Positions 1 to 11,481 of a stretch of 64,000 nucleotides of DNA are shown in pieces. The translations under genes were made by a program, and so were the position numbers. The notes below the pieces were generated by a model that did no database searches, was not told the origin of the DNA, and saw only the letters and a program-made list of their open reading frames with translations. Every line of letters begins with the position of its first letter. Position 1 is the stretch's first letter. Source of the stretch: Stemphylium vesicarium (taxonomy: Eukaryota > Ascomycota > Dothideomycetes > Pleosporales > Pleosporaceae). The DNA is taken from contig QXCR01000114.1 of the NCBI GenBank assembly GCA_004380135.1, positions 1 through 64,000 of the forward strand. The letters are read 5' to 3'.

Positions 1-347
1 GATGTGAGAATAGATCTCAAAAGATAGCGTGAGACACCTCGTTTCAACGCTATAACTAGACACAAGAACAACGTATCTAGCAACGTGAACTGTGTAAATA
101 GAGTGAACAATCTCGTTTGAATATCGCAGCCTATTGCGGGGATACCGGGCTCATAACTGTGGGAACCGAGATGAGGAGAGAGAAAGTTGTTCAATTGAGA
201 GAGCTACACAGAGCGATTATATACATGAGTGGAGTTTCTGGAGCATTCTAGATCAGCAAGTAATACACGATCACGGGAACAAGGTGCCAAGGCTGACATC
301 TGAGAAGAGCATATGGAGGATCATGTAAGAGGTATCGGGAGGTTAAC
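1..347. other. Left-edge sequence without a clear gene
   Basis: I see no recognisable gene. A reading frame without an ATG start runs from 134 to 328 and could be an upstream exon of the locus that begins at 348, since that frame is also open from about 297. No promoter motif stands out. Confidence 0.3.
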
Positions 348-2334
348 ATGAAGGTATATGACGAGCATGGACAATTCACAGGCAAGTTCCAAGAGGCTCA
401 GAGGAACATTGCTTGGTCCGATCTCAGCTGGGAAGGCGTGGAGCAGGGGCCAATGACTCAGTCTGCAGGCGAACGGACGAATGGCGATAGAGAGAGGAAT
501 GAAGATGCCTTTAGTGAGGACGGTGATGCACATGATGGAGACGGAGATGCCAATGGGGAGTACGAAGATGCATCCGACGAGGACCATGGAGAACCACCGG
601 CACAAAGAACATTCACCGGGCATGACGGCCTTTCATACACACTGGACCGCCCACAGACTCCCTTAATTCAGATGCAACACGATATGTCTATCATTGAAAA
701 CCCCGACTAATGGCATTCCAGAAAGAAAGGAGTGAAGAAGGTCGAAACCATGTTTGGCATTGGCATGACTTGGCGAAAGGTAGACGTGGAAGCTTACAAC
801 GATTATGGGGAAGATTCCACTCAATTCGATGCGGCTCAACTGGTTATACCTTGGTTCTACGTCTTCCAAGAGGGCGCCGATGAATCTGATTGGGACGAGG
901 ATAATGGCAAGAGCTCCAGCTCTAGCTCTGATTCTGAATCCGGCTTATCTGATCCCCCTGCTGAATATATTATCGATGCTGCCGGGGCAGAGCTGGGTGT
1001 AGACGAGTTGAATAGCATGTTGAGGAGGCGTGGGGCGCACGGAGACAGTGATAGCGATCAAGATTATGAGGAAGTGCCTATTCGGCGCAGGCCAGACGAA
1101 GATCAAGACGAAGGAGAAGATGGAGAGCCGGATCCTGACGAGCTATTCAAGTGCTTGCAGAAACCTTAAGATCAAGCACCAAGAAGAATAATGACGGGCA
1201 TAGATATTCCCTTGTCTTCTCCTCACCAACAGGAGGAGGCTATTAGAAGTCGGGAGCGCGCCATTCTGACTCCGAGAGGGCCCCCTGGCTCTGAAAGGCA
1301 TTCCCATCGCTCCGTATCCCCGGCACCACCTCCAAAACTAGCTATAACCCCGAGCTCCTCCCAGGCACCTCCGAACCCCTATGCGGCTTTGCTATCGCTT
1401 TAAAATCAGAAGCAACACCGAGTCCCCAGAGAGGGCGGCAGATGTCTTACGAAAGAAACTCTGGACGTGATGGTGGTCCCCGAAAAGCACTCAGGACATC
1501 TGGCTCGTTCACTAATGCCTCTGCCTCAGAACCAGAACTTCCTCCAACCACCCTCAACTTCGTCAATAGGCAGAAGCGCTGGGTATGACGCATGACACGG
1601 AGATACGGAATTGGGTAACCAATAGACCTCAGAGGATAGAACGTCCAAAGATTGCAACGCCAAAATTGAGAAAACCACAGAGTGCGGACGCGATGACCAT
1701 CTCGGCACCTATTGCGCCGCCATTCACATTCGATACGCCTATTTATCGACCCCTCAATGCTCCGGATGATGTAGCCGTTGTAGTGGAGGAGGAATCACCG
1801 GCACGATCGAGAACGCAGCCAACAACGCCGAGATCCTCCAATACCAGACCCGACTCTGGACTCGAGCATCGGAACAGAATACTAAGAGACGACCCTTTCA
1901 CACCGCCACTGGTGCCACAAATCCAGCCACAGATGTCTCTCCGCCAGATAATTGAGGCACGATCATCAACAGACCGCAATGCGTCGCCGAGTTCACCACC
2001 CGCATACAGATCGCCCGCATACGAATCCGCACAATCCCGCAGCGACCGGGACAATTATGTGGCTCCGGACTGGGCGTCCAGGCCAGCGCATTCCCCCAGC
2101 GCTACTTCCTTTGTACCGTGCCAAGTTCGGCAGCCTGACTTGACTGGGAAGACGACCAGCCCGTCAGCTCAGCCAACACCGATGCTAGGACAGGTCCCGC
2201 GTAGGAAACCCGTGCCGCCCGTTGTACAGGAGTATGAATTGGGTAGTGATGAATCGGACATTGTGTCGCGGATAGCTAAGCGAGGGAGTCAAAGTCGAAG
2301 GGAGACAGCTAACAGTATGGATGTGAATAGGTAG
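348..2334 (+). CDS. Hypothetical disordered acidic/Ser-Pro-rich protein locus, exon structure unresolved or degraded
   Basis: I do not recognise a family. Coding-like sequence covers almost 2 kb but is interrupted. Three blocks lie in one frame (348-710, 732-1169, 1191-1403), each separated by a single stop. They are followed by a short block in another frame (1442-1585) and a 249-codon block in the third frame (1585-2334). The first part is rich in Asp/Glu with a Ser tract. The last part is Pro/Ser/Arg-rich and looks intrinsically disordered. At 705-721 there is a good branch point (GACTAAT) followed by a CCAG acceptor, so the first stop may lie inside an intron. Compatible donors are at 560 (GTACGA) and, less likely, 686. 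No comparable splice solution resolves the later stops and frame changes. It is either a multi-exon gene I cannot model or a decaying one. Low-complexity composition makes homology by eye impossible. Confidence 0.35.
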
Positions 2335-2812
2335 CGTTTGAGTTGATTTGTTGATAGCGATTGTAGAATCTATGTTGTTATTATGAATCTTGTGCCACCC
2401 TGACCCCTGCAAATTTTGTGGTTTCCAGTTACGACGCGTATCTTCGACGATTCTTCTTTCCGAGGTCGCAAGGGCGGCGTGAATGATGTCCGTTTGCTCT
2501 TATTTCTGCTCAGTCTGCTCACTGTCTTTTACACCACGCAGGTGAACCCTCCCGTCCCGGGCTCATTCACCGTGAAGCCCATCTTATCAGCCTTTCATTC
2601 CTCCGCTATCGCTATCGCCACCGCAAACGAGAATTCAGCGACCTCTCACCGTTCCCCAAGCACGTGCCCCCCTCCTGGGTACATATACCTCCCCTCGCCC
2701 GCCACCAAAAAAACTCTTCTGCCACCCACAAACTCAGAAGATCCTCAACTACCATACCTACACAAACCCACCTAGGCAACGAACCCCAAAGAACCCCAAA
2801 AACAACACCAAA
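2335..2812 (+). promoter_or_regulatory. Upstream region of the first small secreted Cys-rich gene
   Basis: This pyrimidine-rich 5' region holds a CACGTG E-box-like site near 2661 and a TATA-type core at 2680-2696, followed by an AC-rich leader up to the ATG at 2813. A long frame here (2416-2775) has no ATG start and overlaps the promoter elements, so I do not call it a gene. Confidence 0.5.
2680..2696 (+). promoter_or_regulatory. Conserved core promoter block with TATA box (copy 1)
   Basis: The 17-base string TACATATACCTCCCCTC occurs about 130 bp before the ATG of the secreted protein at 2813. It recurs identically at 15763-15779, about 150 bp before the ATG of the paralogue at 15913. A related string (TACTTATACCACC) precedes the gene at 14515. 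Conservation beyond the TATA core itself suggests a shared promoter element. Confidence 0.6.
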
Positions 2813-3159
2813 ATGAAGTTCCTCATCCTGCTAACCACCCTCTTCGCCGCCGCGGCCCTCGCCAACGACAAGGATAAGGACAAGGACAAAGCCCCTGCGT
2901 CCTGCCGCATCTGCGTTCAAGCTCGGAGCGCATGTCTAGCCAAGGTAGGTCTCTTTTTTTCTCCTCCTCTTGTCTCCATCTCCGTCCCTCTTCGTACCCT
3001 GAAACCAAACACACGTTTTGCTGACTAAGTAATGAACAGGACGACTGCAAGGCTAGCCAGAAGTCGGCGTGTATCTCCAAGTGCAACAAGGCGGGCCGGG
3101 ATCTTGCGCCGTTTTGCAACAAGCGGCCTTGTGATGAGCTTTTTTGGGAGAGCGGTTAA
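2813..3159 (+). CDS. Small secreted cysteine-rich protein (copy 1), effector-like
   Basis: Predicted 83-aa protein from two exons (2813-2944 and 3040-3159). The 95-bp intron starts GTAGGT, has a CTGACTAA branch and ends CAG. Residues 1-17 form a clean signal peptide (MKFLILL... ending ALA). A charged Lys-Asp repeat (DKDKDKDK) follows, then a core with eight cysteines led by CxxC. The phase-0 intron falls a few residues after the third cysteine, as in most of its relatives at 12140-16273. Small size, secretion signal and many paired cysteines are typical of fungal apoplastic effectors and of antimicrobial or cell-wall peptides. No known family is recognised and the role is inference. The start ATG is well supported by the leader context and signal peptide. 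It stands alone, about 9 kb from the other four copies. Confidence 0.75.
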
Positions 3160-3579
3160 GGACTCGAGTTGGAGAAGCGACTTGGGCTTTGGTTGAGATG
3201 AGCGGTGAAGCACCGGGACAACGCCAGTCTCTGTTTGACGCGCTCACATGATATGATAATGGATGGAGATCCTACATGGGCAGTTTTCATTGGCTTGCTC
3301 GGCGATACTCGAGCGAGGTTGATGTAATCAGCAATTAATAACACACTCTCAGCAATTTCTGTTCCCTCTTAACGTGAACATTTTCATATCTAATCATTGG
3401 ACCCAGCTATACACGGATTCTTGGGAACGGATGTAATTACCCAGGCGTATCCATCGTCACTCTTTCACTAGTGTCATTTCACATTAAGCCATACACGCAC
3501 ATAAAGCCACGTCCAAATTCACCGCGCCACCACACTATTGCGCAGTCCCTAGGTTTTCCTTAACAGACACGTTTTCGCT
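3160..3579. other. Intergenic, convergent 3' ends
   Basis: Lies between the end of the secreted protein (plus strand) and the end of the membrane protein (minus strand). AT-richer 3'-UTR-like sequence; nothing else seen. Confidence 0.5.
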
Positions 3580-4974
3580 CTACCCTCGCTCTCCCGGTAG
3601 AGCCGTCACATGAGGCGACTGCGGCGTCGCATCAACCTCATGTCGTCGCAACGCATCGTCGAGTTCCACCGGCGCCGGAGCTAACCTCCACCCATCAGCA
3701 GCCTGACTAGAATAAGAACAATACCTCTGGTGCGCCATAGAACCTGGATTAACTATCTCCGAAGGCGAGTGAATGTTCGAGTAGTGCGATGCGTTATGGG
3801 CTTTTGATGGGTATGTGGACGAGTGATATGTTGTGGGCGAGCCGTAGTCTTGGCTATTCCACTCTGCTGGTGGATTCGATTCGGGTGCTGTAGGGGGAGG
3901 TGGCTTGCGTTTGCGAAGGAAGTAGAAAATTGCGATGCCGGCGAGGAGGAGGACGGCCGCGCCGCCGATTGCGGCCCCGACAATGCCTCCAGTACTGAGA
4001 CCACGTGAGTCTACTGATGCTGCTCCTGCGATAGGTGGGGCAGCTTTTGTGTCGCTTGGGCTTGCTGTGGGAGCTATTATTGAAGTGATTGTAGTCGGAT
4101 CGCTATCGACGATGCCATCTGCAGTAATGTTTTCGTAGGCAGCGCAATCGCTTACGGGTACAGCAAGTGGGCATGTCGGATTTTGACAGATGCTCAGTAG
4201 CTCTGGGGGAGAACTATCTTCAAGCGGCACGGCTGGGGCGCACCGTATGTTGAACCGACTGTTGAGCGATGTGCGGAATGTATCGGCATCTTGAGTCGAC
4301 ACACCAAAGTGAGCCGCAGCGAGCGATATCTGGTTGATGAAATACTCAACTTGGTGGTATTCGAGCTGCATGAACTTGTGCGCATATGCCAAACTGACTG
4401 GGCCGCTAGTGTTGGGCGGGGGTGGAGGCGGCAATGTGCATCCAAAGGCGTGGCTAAAAGAGACGAAGAAATTACCAAAGAGATGGCTAAAACAAAGAAC
4501 TTCATGTCAGCCATGTTCTTAATGAGAGAGCTGTATGTCCACAACATACTATTGGTTTGAGCCTTCCTCGAGATCGAGACCTTCTGCATTCCCGGCGAGA
4601 AACGTAGCCAGAGGATCTGTCCCCCCTTGATCTAGCCAGTTGATGCCAATCGGCGCGTTGTTGACGTTCGTAGACGACTTTGACCCGTTGAAGTATTCAA
4701 GTAAGTCGATGTCCATGTTGTCGAAACTTCCAGGCCGCAAGATGCCTGTGATTTCAGAGGAGACATTGTCGAGGCTGGACCCTCCCTCGAAGGCAAGGCT
4801 TACAACGTTTTGGACAAACCGCAATTGCGTGTCGCTGTTATTTGCTCCAAAAAGCTCTTGAGCGTAGTAGTCGCATACGGAGGCTTCGAATGGCCGCTGT
4901 GCATACCCTGGTGCGAATAGGATGGCTAGGCAGGCGACGATAACGAAACGGTGGAACGCTTTGAAAGTAGACAT
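3580..4974 (-). CDS. Secreted/type I single-pass membrane protein of a fungal hypothetical family
   Basis: Two exons on the minus strand (4974-4550 and 4486-3580) give 443 aa. The 63-bp intron begins GTATGT, has a CTGAC branch and ends TTTTAG. Splicing in phase 2 restores a continuous hydrophobic stretch across the junction, which supports the model. Residues 1-25 are a signal peptide ending GYAQ. The ectodomain (to about residue 300) has Asn-glycosylation sites and a few Cys, including a conserved-looking GCT-Pro-rich turn. A Gly/Ala-rich transmembrane helix (IVGAAIGGAAVLLLAGIAIF) is followed by an RKRK stop-transfer signal and a Pro/Ser/Tyr-rich cytosolic tail of about 110 aa. The fold resembles unnamed ascomycete surface proteins with a repeated YF-x-G pattern. 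No catalytic motif is seen. A surface sensor or wall anchor is possible but unproven. Confidence 0.75.
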
Positions 4975-5941
4975 AGTAGATGAATGAGGGTCGGTGCCTC
5001 AGTGAACGCCCACGAGGACATCTGACAAAGATCGGGAGGGTGCCACGGCATGCGTCGTATTACCTTTTGACAGAACCAGGCCTCTATGATTACTAGAAGG
5101 TGGCAACACCCTGCTGTATTCTCTCAACATTTGGCGTCCGCTACGATACAACCCTGGTATTTAGCTGGTAGCGTCTACTGCTTGGCGAGCCTGTCATTGT
5201 TCTCCAGGGTTAAGCCTAACCATTAGCATAACAGGATCCGCGTCTCAACCCTTGTGCCAAGTTGGCTCGGGTCGTACTGGAGGCCAAGATCTGGTCATAG
5301 TAATTGAAGCGAGCCCCTTGCTGAGAGGAAACTCGTGGTTGATGCGTGCCCAGGTGGCAAAGCAACCTTGGAATGCATTGAGATGAGAAGAAGAGAACCA
5401 GTTCAATGCATCACAATACCGAAATACCCCATGAATGCTCGCATGACCATAATCATGTCCAAAAGAGTCCTGTCAGTCACATAGAGCAACGCGCTCTGAT
5501 GAAGCGCTTTCTTGGAAAAGGGATGCCAGGAAGGGTTAGGCGACCGGATGCCGAATGAGCCAGGGGCTGTCTGCTTGTCGGAGCGGTATACGTCGACTCG
5601 CATTGACACACCTAGTATTCGCTCTGTCCATACATGATAGTGACGAGGTTGCCATGAAGCTCGTACGTGGTGTGGAGAGGACTGAACCATCTCAAGATTG
5701 CTTCGCTGTTCTGGTGCAAGACCGCGCCTAGTCCCCATCCGGATTTGCCGAGGCTGGGGATCTTATCGATAAAACTCAAGCATGCAGGCGATCGTTCGCG
5801 GCGTAGCCTCCTGTCGGCACCAGACCTAAGACGAGACGTACGCGTACTTGATTGCGATGCGAACATCGCAACTCCTTGCGCATCGACCGACGGAAAATTA
5901 AGAAGCCTGGATTCCAGTCAAAGTGGTTCCTAGATAAAGAC
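4975..5941. other. Divergent promoter region
   Basis: Separates the membrane protein (minus) from the SRPBCC gene (plus). Short minus-strand frames at 5403-5738 and 5612-5866 have no recognisable domain. Nothing further supported. Confidence 0.4.
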
Positions 5942-6577
5942 ATGGCTGACGTCTCAGCCTGGCCGCCTCCGATCGGCCTCACAACTAAGATCGTTCCGCG
6001 AAAGGACGCAATCCTTACAATCTCTTACTCTGCCGTCGTCCACGCGCCTGCCCCGCAGGTTTTCGAGACCATTCTTCGCGTCGCAGACTACTCAGCATGG
6101 AATACCTGGGTTCCCGCGGCACGCATCCTCACACAGCCGTCCGAGACGGAGGCTGACCCGAGTAACCTCAGTCATATGCGCATCGGCAGCACCATGGAAT
6201 TTGAGGTTGTCATGAATGCCGATAAACCAGACAGCATCACTCGAACACAGCTGAAGGTCGTAGATATCTGCACACCCTCATCTCCGACATCATACCTCAC
6301 ACCAGACATACTCGAGGATCCGTCGTTTACAGCAGACCTGGGCAGGGTATATAGGGTCAGTTGGACAGGGAATGGTGGTATGGGAGGCATGGCCCCGAAG
6401 TTGGAAAGATTCCATGAGGTGATAGTAAGGGGCAACAACGAGTGCGAGGTTAGGAACTGGGAGATCATGAGCGGCGTAGTGTCCAGGATCGTGAAGTTGA
6501 TGTATGAGGATACCCTGAAGGAAAAGGTCGGCCTTTGGTGTGAGGATCTGAAGAGGCATTGCGAAAAACACGCGTAG
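5942..6577 (+). CDS. START/SRPBCC-like (polyketide cyclase/dehydrase-type) protein
   Basis: Single exon, 211 aa from the ATG at 5942; the frame is open further upstream but the protein begins naturally with MADVSAWPPP. From residue 20 on it shows the SRPBCC pattern: a beta strand ending in VHAPAPQVFETILRVADYSAWNTWVP (described here by its key W and the VFE-x2-LRV-x-DYS core), several alternating strands, and a long C-terminal amphipathic helix (VSRIVKLMYEDTLKEKV). Members of this superfamily bind hydrophobic ligands in a deep cavity, and some are polyketide aromatases. Fungal stand-alone members are mostly uncharacterised. No signal peptide, so probably cytosolic. It sits 214 bp before a Zn2Cys6 regulator on the same strand. 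The ligand is unknown. Confidence 0.75.
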   Translation: MADVSAWPPPIGLTTKIVPRKDAILTISYSAVVHAPAPQVFETILRVADYSAWNTWVPAARILTQPSETEADPSNLSHMRIGSTMEFEVVMNADKPDSITRTQLKVVDICTPSSPTSYLTPDILEDPSFTADLGRVYRVSWTGNGGMGGMAPKLERFHEVIVRGNNECEVRNWEIMSGVVSRIVKLMYEDTLKEKVGLWCEDLKRHCEKHA

Positions 6578-6791
6578 ATGGATACATAACTTGAAGACAG
6601 TCGTCAGTGTATCATCCTGGAGCTGGCGCACTGCCCAGAATAAGTCAAGGTGGGCCGAGGTGACATAATCTGGGCTTATGCTTAGCGTGAGGAAGCGCAT
6701 CGTTCACCTTCCACAACATTACACGCCTCATCATCGCCGATACATCATCTCTTCACTTGTGCAATTCGCATCTTTTCGATACACGCCAGAA

Positions 6792-9041
6792 ATGAACGGT
6801 ACTGGGCCCAGTCCAGATTCATCCACTGGTGGTGGGGCGCGCAATGTTGTTTCGCAATCTTCAGACCGTGACCAGCTTGCTGGCATTTCTAGAAAGAGGA
6901 AACTACCACCGGCCAATACGGCATTCCTAAACCCACCTGAGTTTCCACGCAAGCGATCTGCTACCGCCTGTCAACTATGTCGCAGCCGCAAAACCAAATG
7001 TGATAACTTGCGACCGGCTTGTTCCAAATGTTGCGAGCTGAATGCGGAATGTGTTTACGAAGAACAAACCGATGGTGCACAGTGCGTACACCAGTCATTG
7101 CATGGCGGGAAATGAGCAACTGATCATGTCCAGGCAACCACCCGCCCTTCAGATCTTGGACCGACTCGAATACCTGATTGCTTTGGTTGAATCGAATCAT
7201 GACGCTCCAACCCACGCTCGTGATATTCACTCGCAACTTCCATCCCAAACTGATATCATCGCGCGCCTTGGCACGAGAACCTCTCTCGCACCTTCAAGCA
7301 ACGCCAACGCACAAGGCACATCCCCCATGTCTCACTGGCCAAATCTCACTGTACATGACGAACAATACGAACAAAGCCCTCCCAATGGATGTGCAAAGTC
7401 CAGTCAGGACGTTCTCGAATGGCCAGTCTTTCAAAACCGTTACGATCGCCGCTCTATCGAAACGCTAATATTCGAGCCTACATCACCAAGCGAGACAACC
7501 AATATCTCAGGGATATCGTCCAACATCTTTGACAGCGCGGCACAAGCCGCATACGATGATCCGCGTGAAGGTCTGGCAAAAGGGATTGGCATATGTGAAG
7601 ATGACGTACCTAATCTTGTTGAGAAGTTCTTAGTCAATGTTCACGTGAAGAACCCTATTTTTGATCCCGAATATCTAAGAGACATGGCACGGGGAGTAGT
7701 TGAAGATGGATTTGGTTGGAAGGCTTCAAGCTGCCTCGTGGTAAGTGGTAGTCCATATGTTGGATTGCAAGATGCTAATGTGGCCCAGCTCACCGTATGC
7801 GCGCTCGCTTCCATATCCTCGCATTTCGTGCATGAATCATCGCTTGGTTCCACCCGAGACGCGGTCAGTGTGGACCACAGTTTAGCGAACACCCCAGGAT
7901 ATGGAAAGGCCGAAGCTTACTACACAGCGGCATGCAAACGTATCGGGCTCCTTAGGAATACACTACTTGCGACGGAATGCTATTTTATGGCTGGCGTGTA
8001 TGAGATGTACTCGCTCCGGCCATTGCAAGCTGCAGTTTCTTTCAACCGAGCTTGTGTCACATTCCAAACCCTTAGTTTGATGAGGTCGGAATACTATGCG
8101 TCCGAAGATGAGCTTGGGAAGGCGAGAGCCCGCCGCTTATATTGGTCTTGCCTGAAGTCTGAGCAGTATGTTTCCATCCCGCCATGGTGGAGCCTGTAGC
8201 TAACGGAAGTGGCAGTGAGACGTCAGTTGAGATACAGTTTCCATCGTCGGGATTGACGCAGCTTAATTACACAAGCCACTTCCCGGCACCTCCATTGGCC
8301 ACCACTGAAGATGACTTCTATCGCATGCACAGCAAATTCGACACCAATTCTGCAACCACAAGCCCGGCGAGGCCGCCTACGGAGCTGGAAGAAGGATGGT
8401 ACTACTACCTGGCGGATATAGCTGCCCGACGCATCTTGCAGCGGGTAATGGGTTCCTTCTACGAAGCTGATCAGTCATCTTGGCTGGGTACACCCTTCCA
8501 CAACATGTCGCAGACGGCATCTGAGCTCGACAGGCAACTAATGGAATGGTAAGTACGAGAATTGCAGTTATCTGTATCGTTTGCTAAGCCTGACAGGCAT
8601 CGCACCCTTCCGGAAATTATTTCATTTGAGTTCGATCTTGCGGCGAAGAGCGAATTAGCCTATCATCTCCAGGCTCGTGCATTTGAGATTCGAGAGCGCA
8701 TCTATCGACCCTTCCTCTATCGCAAGATCCATAACCAGGTCGCGTTAGAGGGAGACATTCTCAGCCCACTTGTGAATTTGCACACTGATACATGCTCAAG
8801 ACTAATCCAGCATTGGAACATACGGCACCGCCACCACGGCACCTGGTTGATGGTCAGGCAAAGCTTCACGTGCGCCTTACTACTCCTCGCTGCACAGAAA
8901 GCTGGTGTGATTGAGCCAGACAGCGAACAATGCAGAGACAGTGTGCGACACACTTTGTCGACTCTGCAGTATTGGGAGGGCGAAGCGCCTGATCTCAAAG
9001 CATCGCGAATGATTCTGAAAGACCTGATCAGGATGTATTGA
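6792..9041 (+). CDS. Zn2Cys6 fungal-specific transcription factor
   Basis: Five exons (6792-7081, 7134-7740, 7789-8165, 8216-8548, 8597-9041) give 683 aa. All introns are 48-52 bp with good donors (GTGCGT, GTAAGT, GTATGT, GTAAGT); three have CTAA-type branches. The 48-bp intron at 7741-7788 is a multiple of three and could be overlooked. Removing it joins SSCLV to LTVCALAS, as expected for the family. A basic stretch (RKRK) precedes the binuclear zinc cluster at about residues 58-85 (C-x2-C-x6-C-x6-C-x2-C-x6-C). The central fungal_trans homology domain contains the YWSCLKSE motif typical of sugar or xenobiotic regulators. Nuclear activator or repressor by family. The next gene downstream is an MFS sugar porter, a plausible target. 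Confidence 0.88.
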
Positions 9042-9774
9042 TGGAAAGTTTATTGCGCCTCGTCTCGGTGCATGTGTCGGCAATTGGAACAGCTGACCCC
9101 GGATGCGCGATCCCCACAACATCGGCGCTGCCCTCCCCGAATAGCCCCGACCAATCAAGTCATGCATCCCAGCTACGTCATCAGCCTCAATAGATGTTAG
9201 TAGCCGGCTTTTTCACGATTCATCAATGTCTTCTTCTTGCTCCTGGTTACCGTTTAGTATCACGGCATTCCATGACAGAACAGTGTCAAAATCTGTTATA
9301 ATCGGTGTTGGCATCCGCACCAAGCTTCGCCAACATGAAGCTTCGCGGTCGGAGCGGTGTTGTCCGCGCACCTCGGCGGGTTACCTAGTTTAGTAACCGA
9401 TGAACCAGCTCCCCGGACAGACGCGCAAAATTCTACACTAGCTTGCAGGGTCCTAAGCATCGCGGGACACATTAGGCTGGCTGCGAGGCATGCTAGCATA
9501 TGTCGGCTGCTTTGTGTCCAGTCAGGGTGGAAGGACTGATCTTGGGGCCCCATGGGTGTGGAGAGCTCTCCCCGGTTTGAGAAAAGCGGGCGTCACGATG
9601 CCATGGTGAACTATCCGTACCTTGGGTAATGCTACCGTGCTATAAGAGATCCTGGGTCTGCACACGACCTGCGATATCTGCATCTTCATCTTTCCCGTCC
9701 TGTGCGGACTCAGTTCCCCATCTCATCAAACACGTTCAATCGAGCGTTCGCCACTCAGTGGAGCTCTCTTTACA
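9042..9774 (+). promoter_or_regulatory. Promoter of the MFS sugar porter with CGG triplets and a palindrome
   Basis: At 9064-9200 the sequence is 3' UTR of the regulator. At 9347-9376 several CGG/CCG triplets cluster, including CCG-N7-CGG (9364-9376), the kind of paired triplet bound by Zn2Cys6 dimers. Immediately after is an inverted repeat GGTTAC-N8-GTAACC (9379-9398). Both are about 380-410 bp upstream of the MFS start codon. Confidence 0.4.
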
Positions 9775-11481
9775 ATGGATAAAATCCACAAGCTCAATGT
9801 CGTCCATCGACTTGAGAAGCGCAGCTTGCTCATAGCGTAAATTTGTTCCCACGCAACATTACCCGTTATCACTAACGATATTGTAAGGATCAACTGCATC
9901 GCTGGACTTTCTATCCTATTCTTTGGTTACGACCAAGGTATGATGGGTGGAGTCAACACGGCATATGATTACTATACATTGATGGGATTCGGCCACAAGG
10001 GCCCAGATGGCGGCCCAGTCGTTGATGACACTTTGCTTCAGGGAGGCATTGTGTCAGTGTACTATCTCGGTACCCTGGTCGGATGTCTAGCCGGCGGCTC
10101 AATTGGCGACCGCTATGGACGCATCAAGACAATCTTCGTTGGGGCAGCTGTAGCGACCGTCGGCGCTGCCCTGCAATGCTCGGCCATGAACCACGAATGG
10201 ATGATCTGCGCACGTCTGGTCAACGGTTGGGGCACGGGTATCCTGAACTCCATCATCCCTGTTTGGGCTACGGAAACCGCAGAACACACCTCGCGTGGTC
10301 AATTCATCGCCATCGAATTCACCCTGAACATTCTCGGTGTCGTCATCGCATACTGGCTCGAGTACGCATGCTCCTTCTACGGCGACGGTACCTCGTCTTT
10401 CATCTGGCGCTTCCCGATCGCGTTCCAAATCCCAATGCTCATGCTTCTCATGGCTGGTGTGCTGTTCTTCCCTGAGTCTCCACGCTGGCTCGTAAAGGTT
10501 GGACGGGAAGAAGAAGGACGCTACATCCTGGCCAGGCTTCGAGGTGACACCGGAGAAGACAAGAATAGAGCGGATGTCGAGTTTCAGGACATCGTTTCCT
10601 CTTGCGAGCTCGAACGCTCAAACTTCAGGAAACAAAGTTACTTCCACATGTTTTTCGGCATCGGTTCTGGCAAACTTCACACCGGCCGACGTGTTCAACT
10701 TGTCATCTGGCTACAGATCATGCAGGAGTGGATTGGTATTGCGGGAGTTACCATATATGCGCCGACAATTTTTGGTATCGCTGGCATGAGTCCGGAAAAG
10801 CGACAGTGGATCTCGGGCCTAAACAACGTCTTTTACATGTTTGCCACTCTCATCTGCGTTTTCACGCTAGACCGCATCGGACGTCGCTGGACTCTGTACT
10901 GGGGCTCTGCAGGACAAGGAATTGCCATGGCTCTTGCCGGCGGATTCTCGTATCTCGGACAGGAAGCCACGAGAAACGGTGACGCCAGCAAGGCGTCTTC
11001 ATACGGAAATGCGGCCGTTTCTATGGTTTTCATTTTCACGGCGATATTTGGCGCTACCTGGCTCACAGTACCCTGGCTCTACCCTGCCGAGATCTTTCCA
11101 CTGGAAGTGCGTGCAAAGGGTAATGCTTGGGGTGTCGTGGGTTGGTCCATCGGTAACGGCTGGCTTACTCTCCTCTGCCCGGTCATGTTCGCTTCCTTGG
11201 GAGAGAAGACCCTATACATCTTCGCCGGGTGCAACGCCATCACCATCCCCATGGTATGGGCATTGTACCCCGAGACCAACCAACGCACGCTAGAGGAGAT
11301 TGACCTCCTGTTCGCATCCGACAGCATTTGGAACTGGGAAGCGGAGAAGAACTTTGCCACTTTGAGAGACGAACTCACTTATGAGAATACCACTGCTGGA
11401 AAAGGAGACATCGAAGGGGCGTCGCATCGCGAGTCAAGTGTAGTTCGTGGTGCGAGTATTCGTGGAGACATGAAGTTGTGA
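9775..11481 (+). CDS. MFS sugar porter (hexose/monosaccharide transporter family)
   Basis: Exons 9775-9836 and 9888-11481 give 551 aa. The 51-bp intron starts GTAAAT, has CACTAAC and ends AAG. The short first exon supplies the N-terminal tail, and splicing completes transmembrane helix 1 (ILFFGYDQGMMGGV). Sugar-porter signatures are present: GDRYGR-type loop after TM2 (IGDRYGRIKT), PESPRWLVKVGR after TM6, DRIGRR after TM8 and PETNQRTLEEID after TM12, with about 12 helices. These place it in the sugar porter family in the plasma membrane, using proton symport by family knowledge. The substrate cannot be told from sequence alone. It follows the Zn2Cys6 gene in tandem. Confidence 0.9.

Noticed and set aside
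2416..2775. 119-codon frame before the first secreted peptide
   Set aside because: No ATG start, and it overlaps the TATA block and leader of the real gene.
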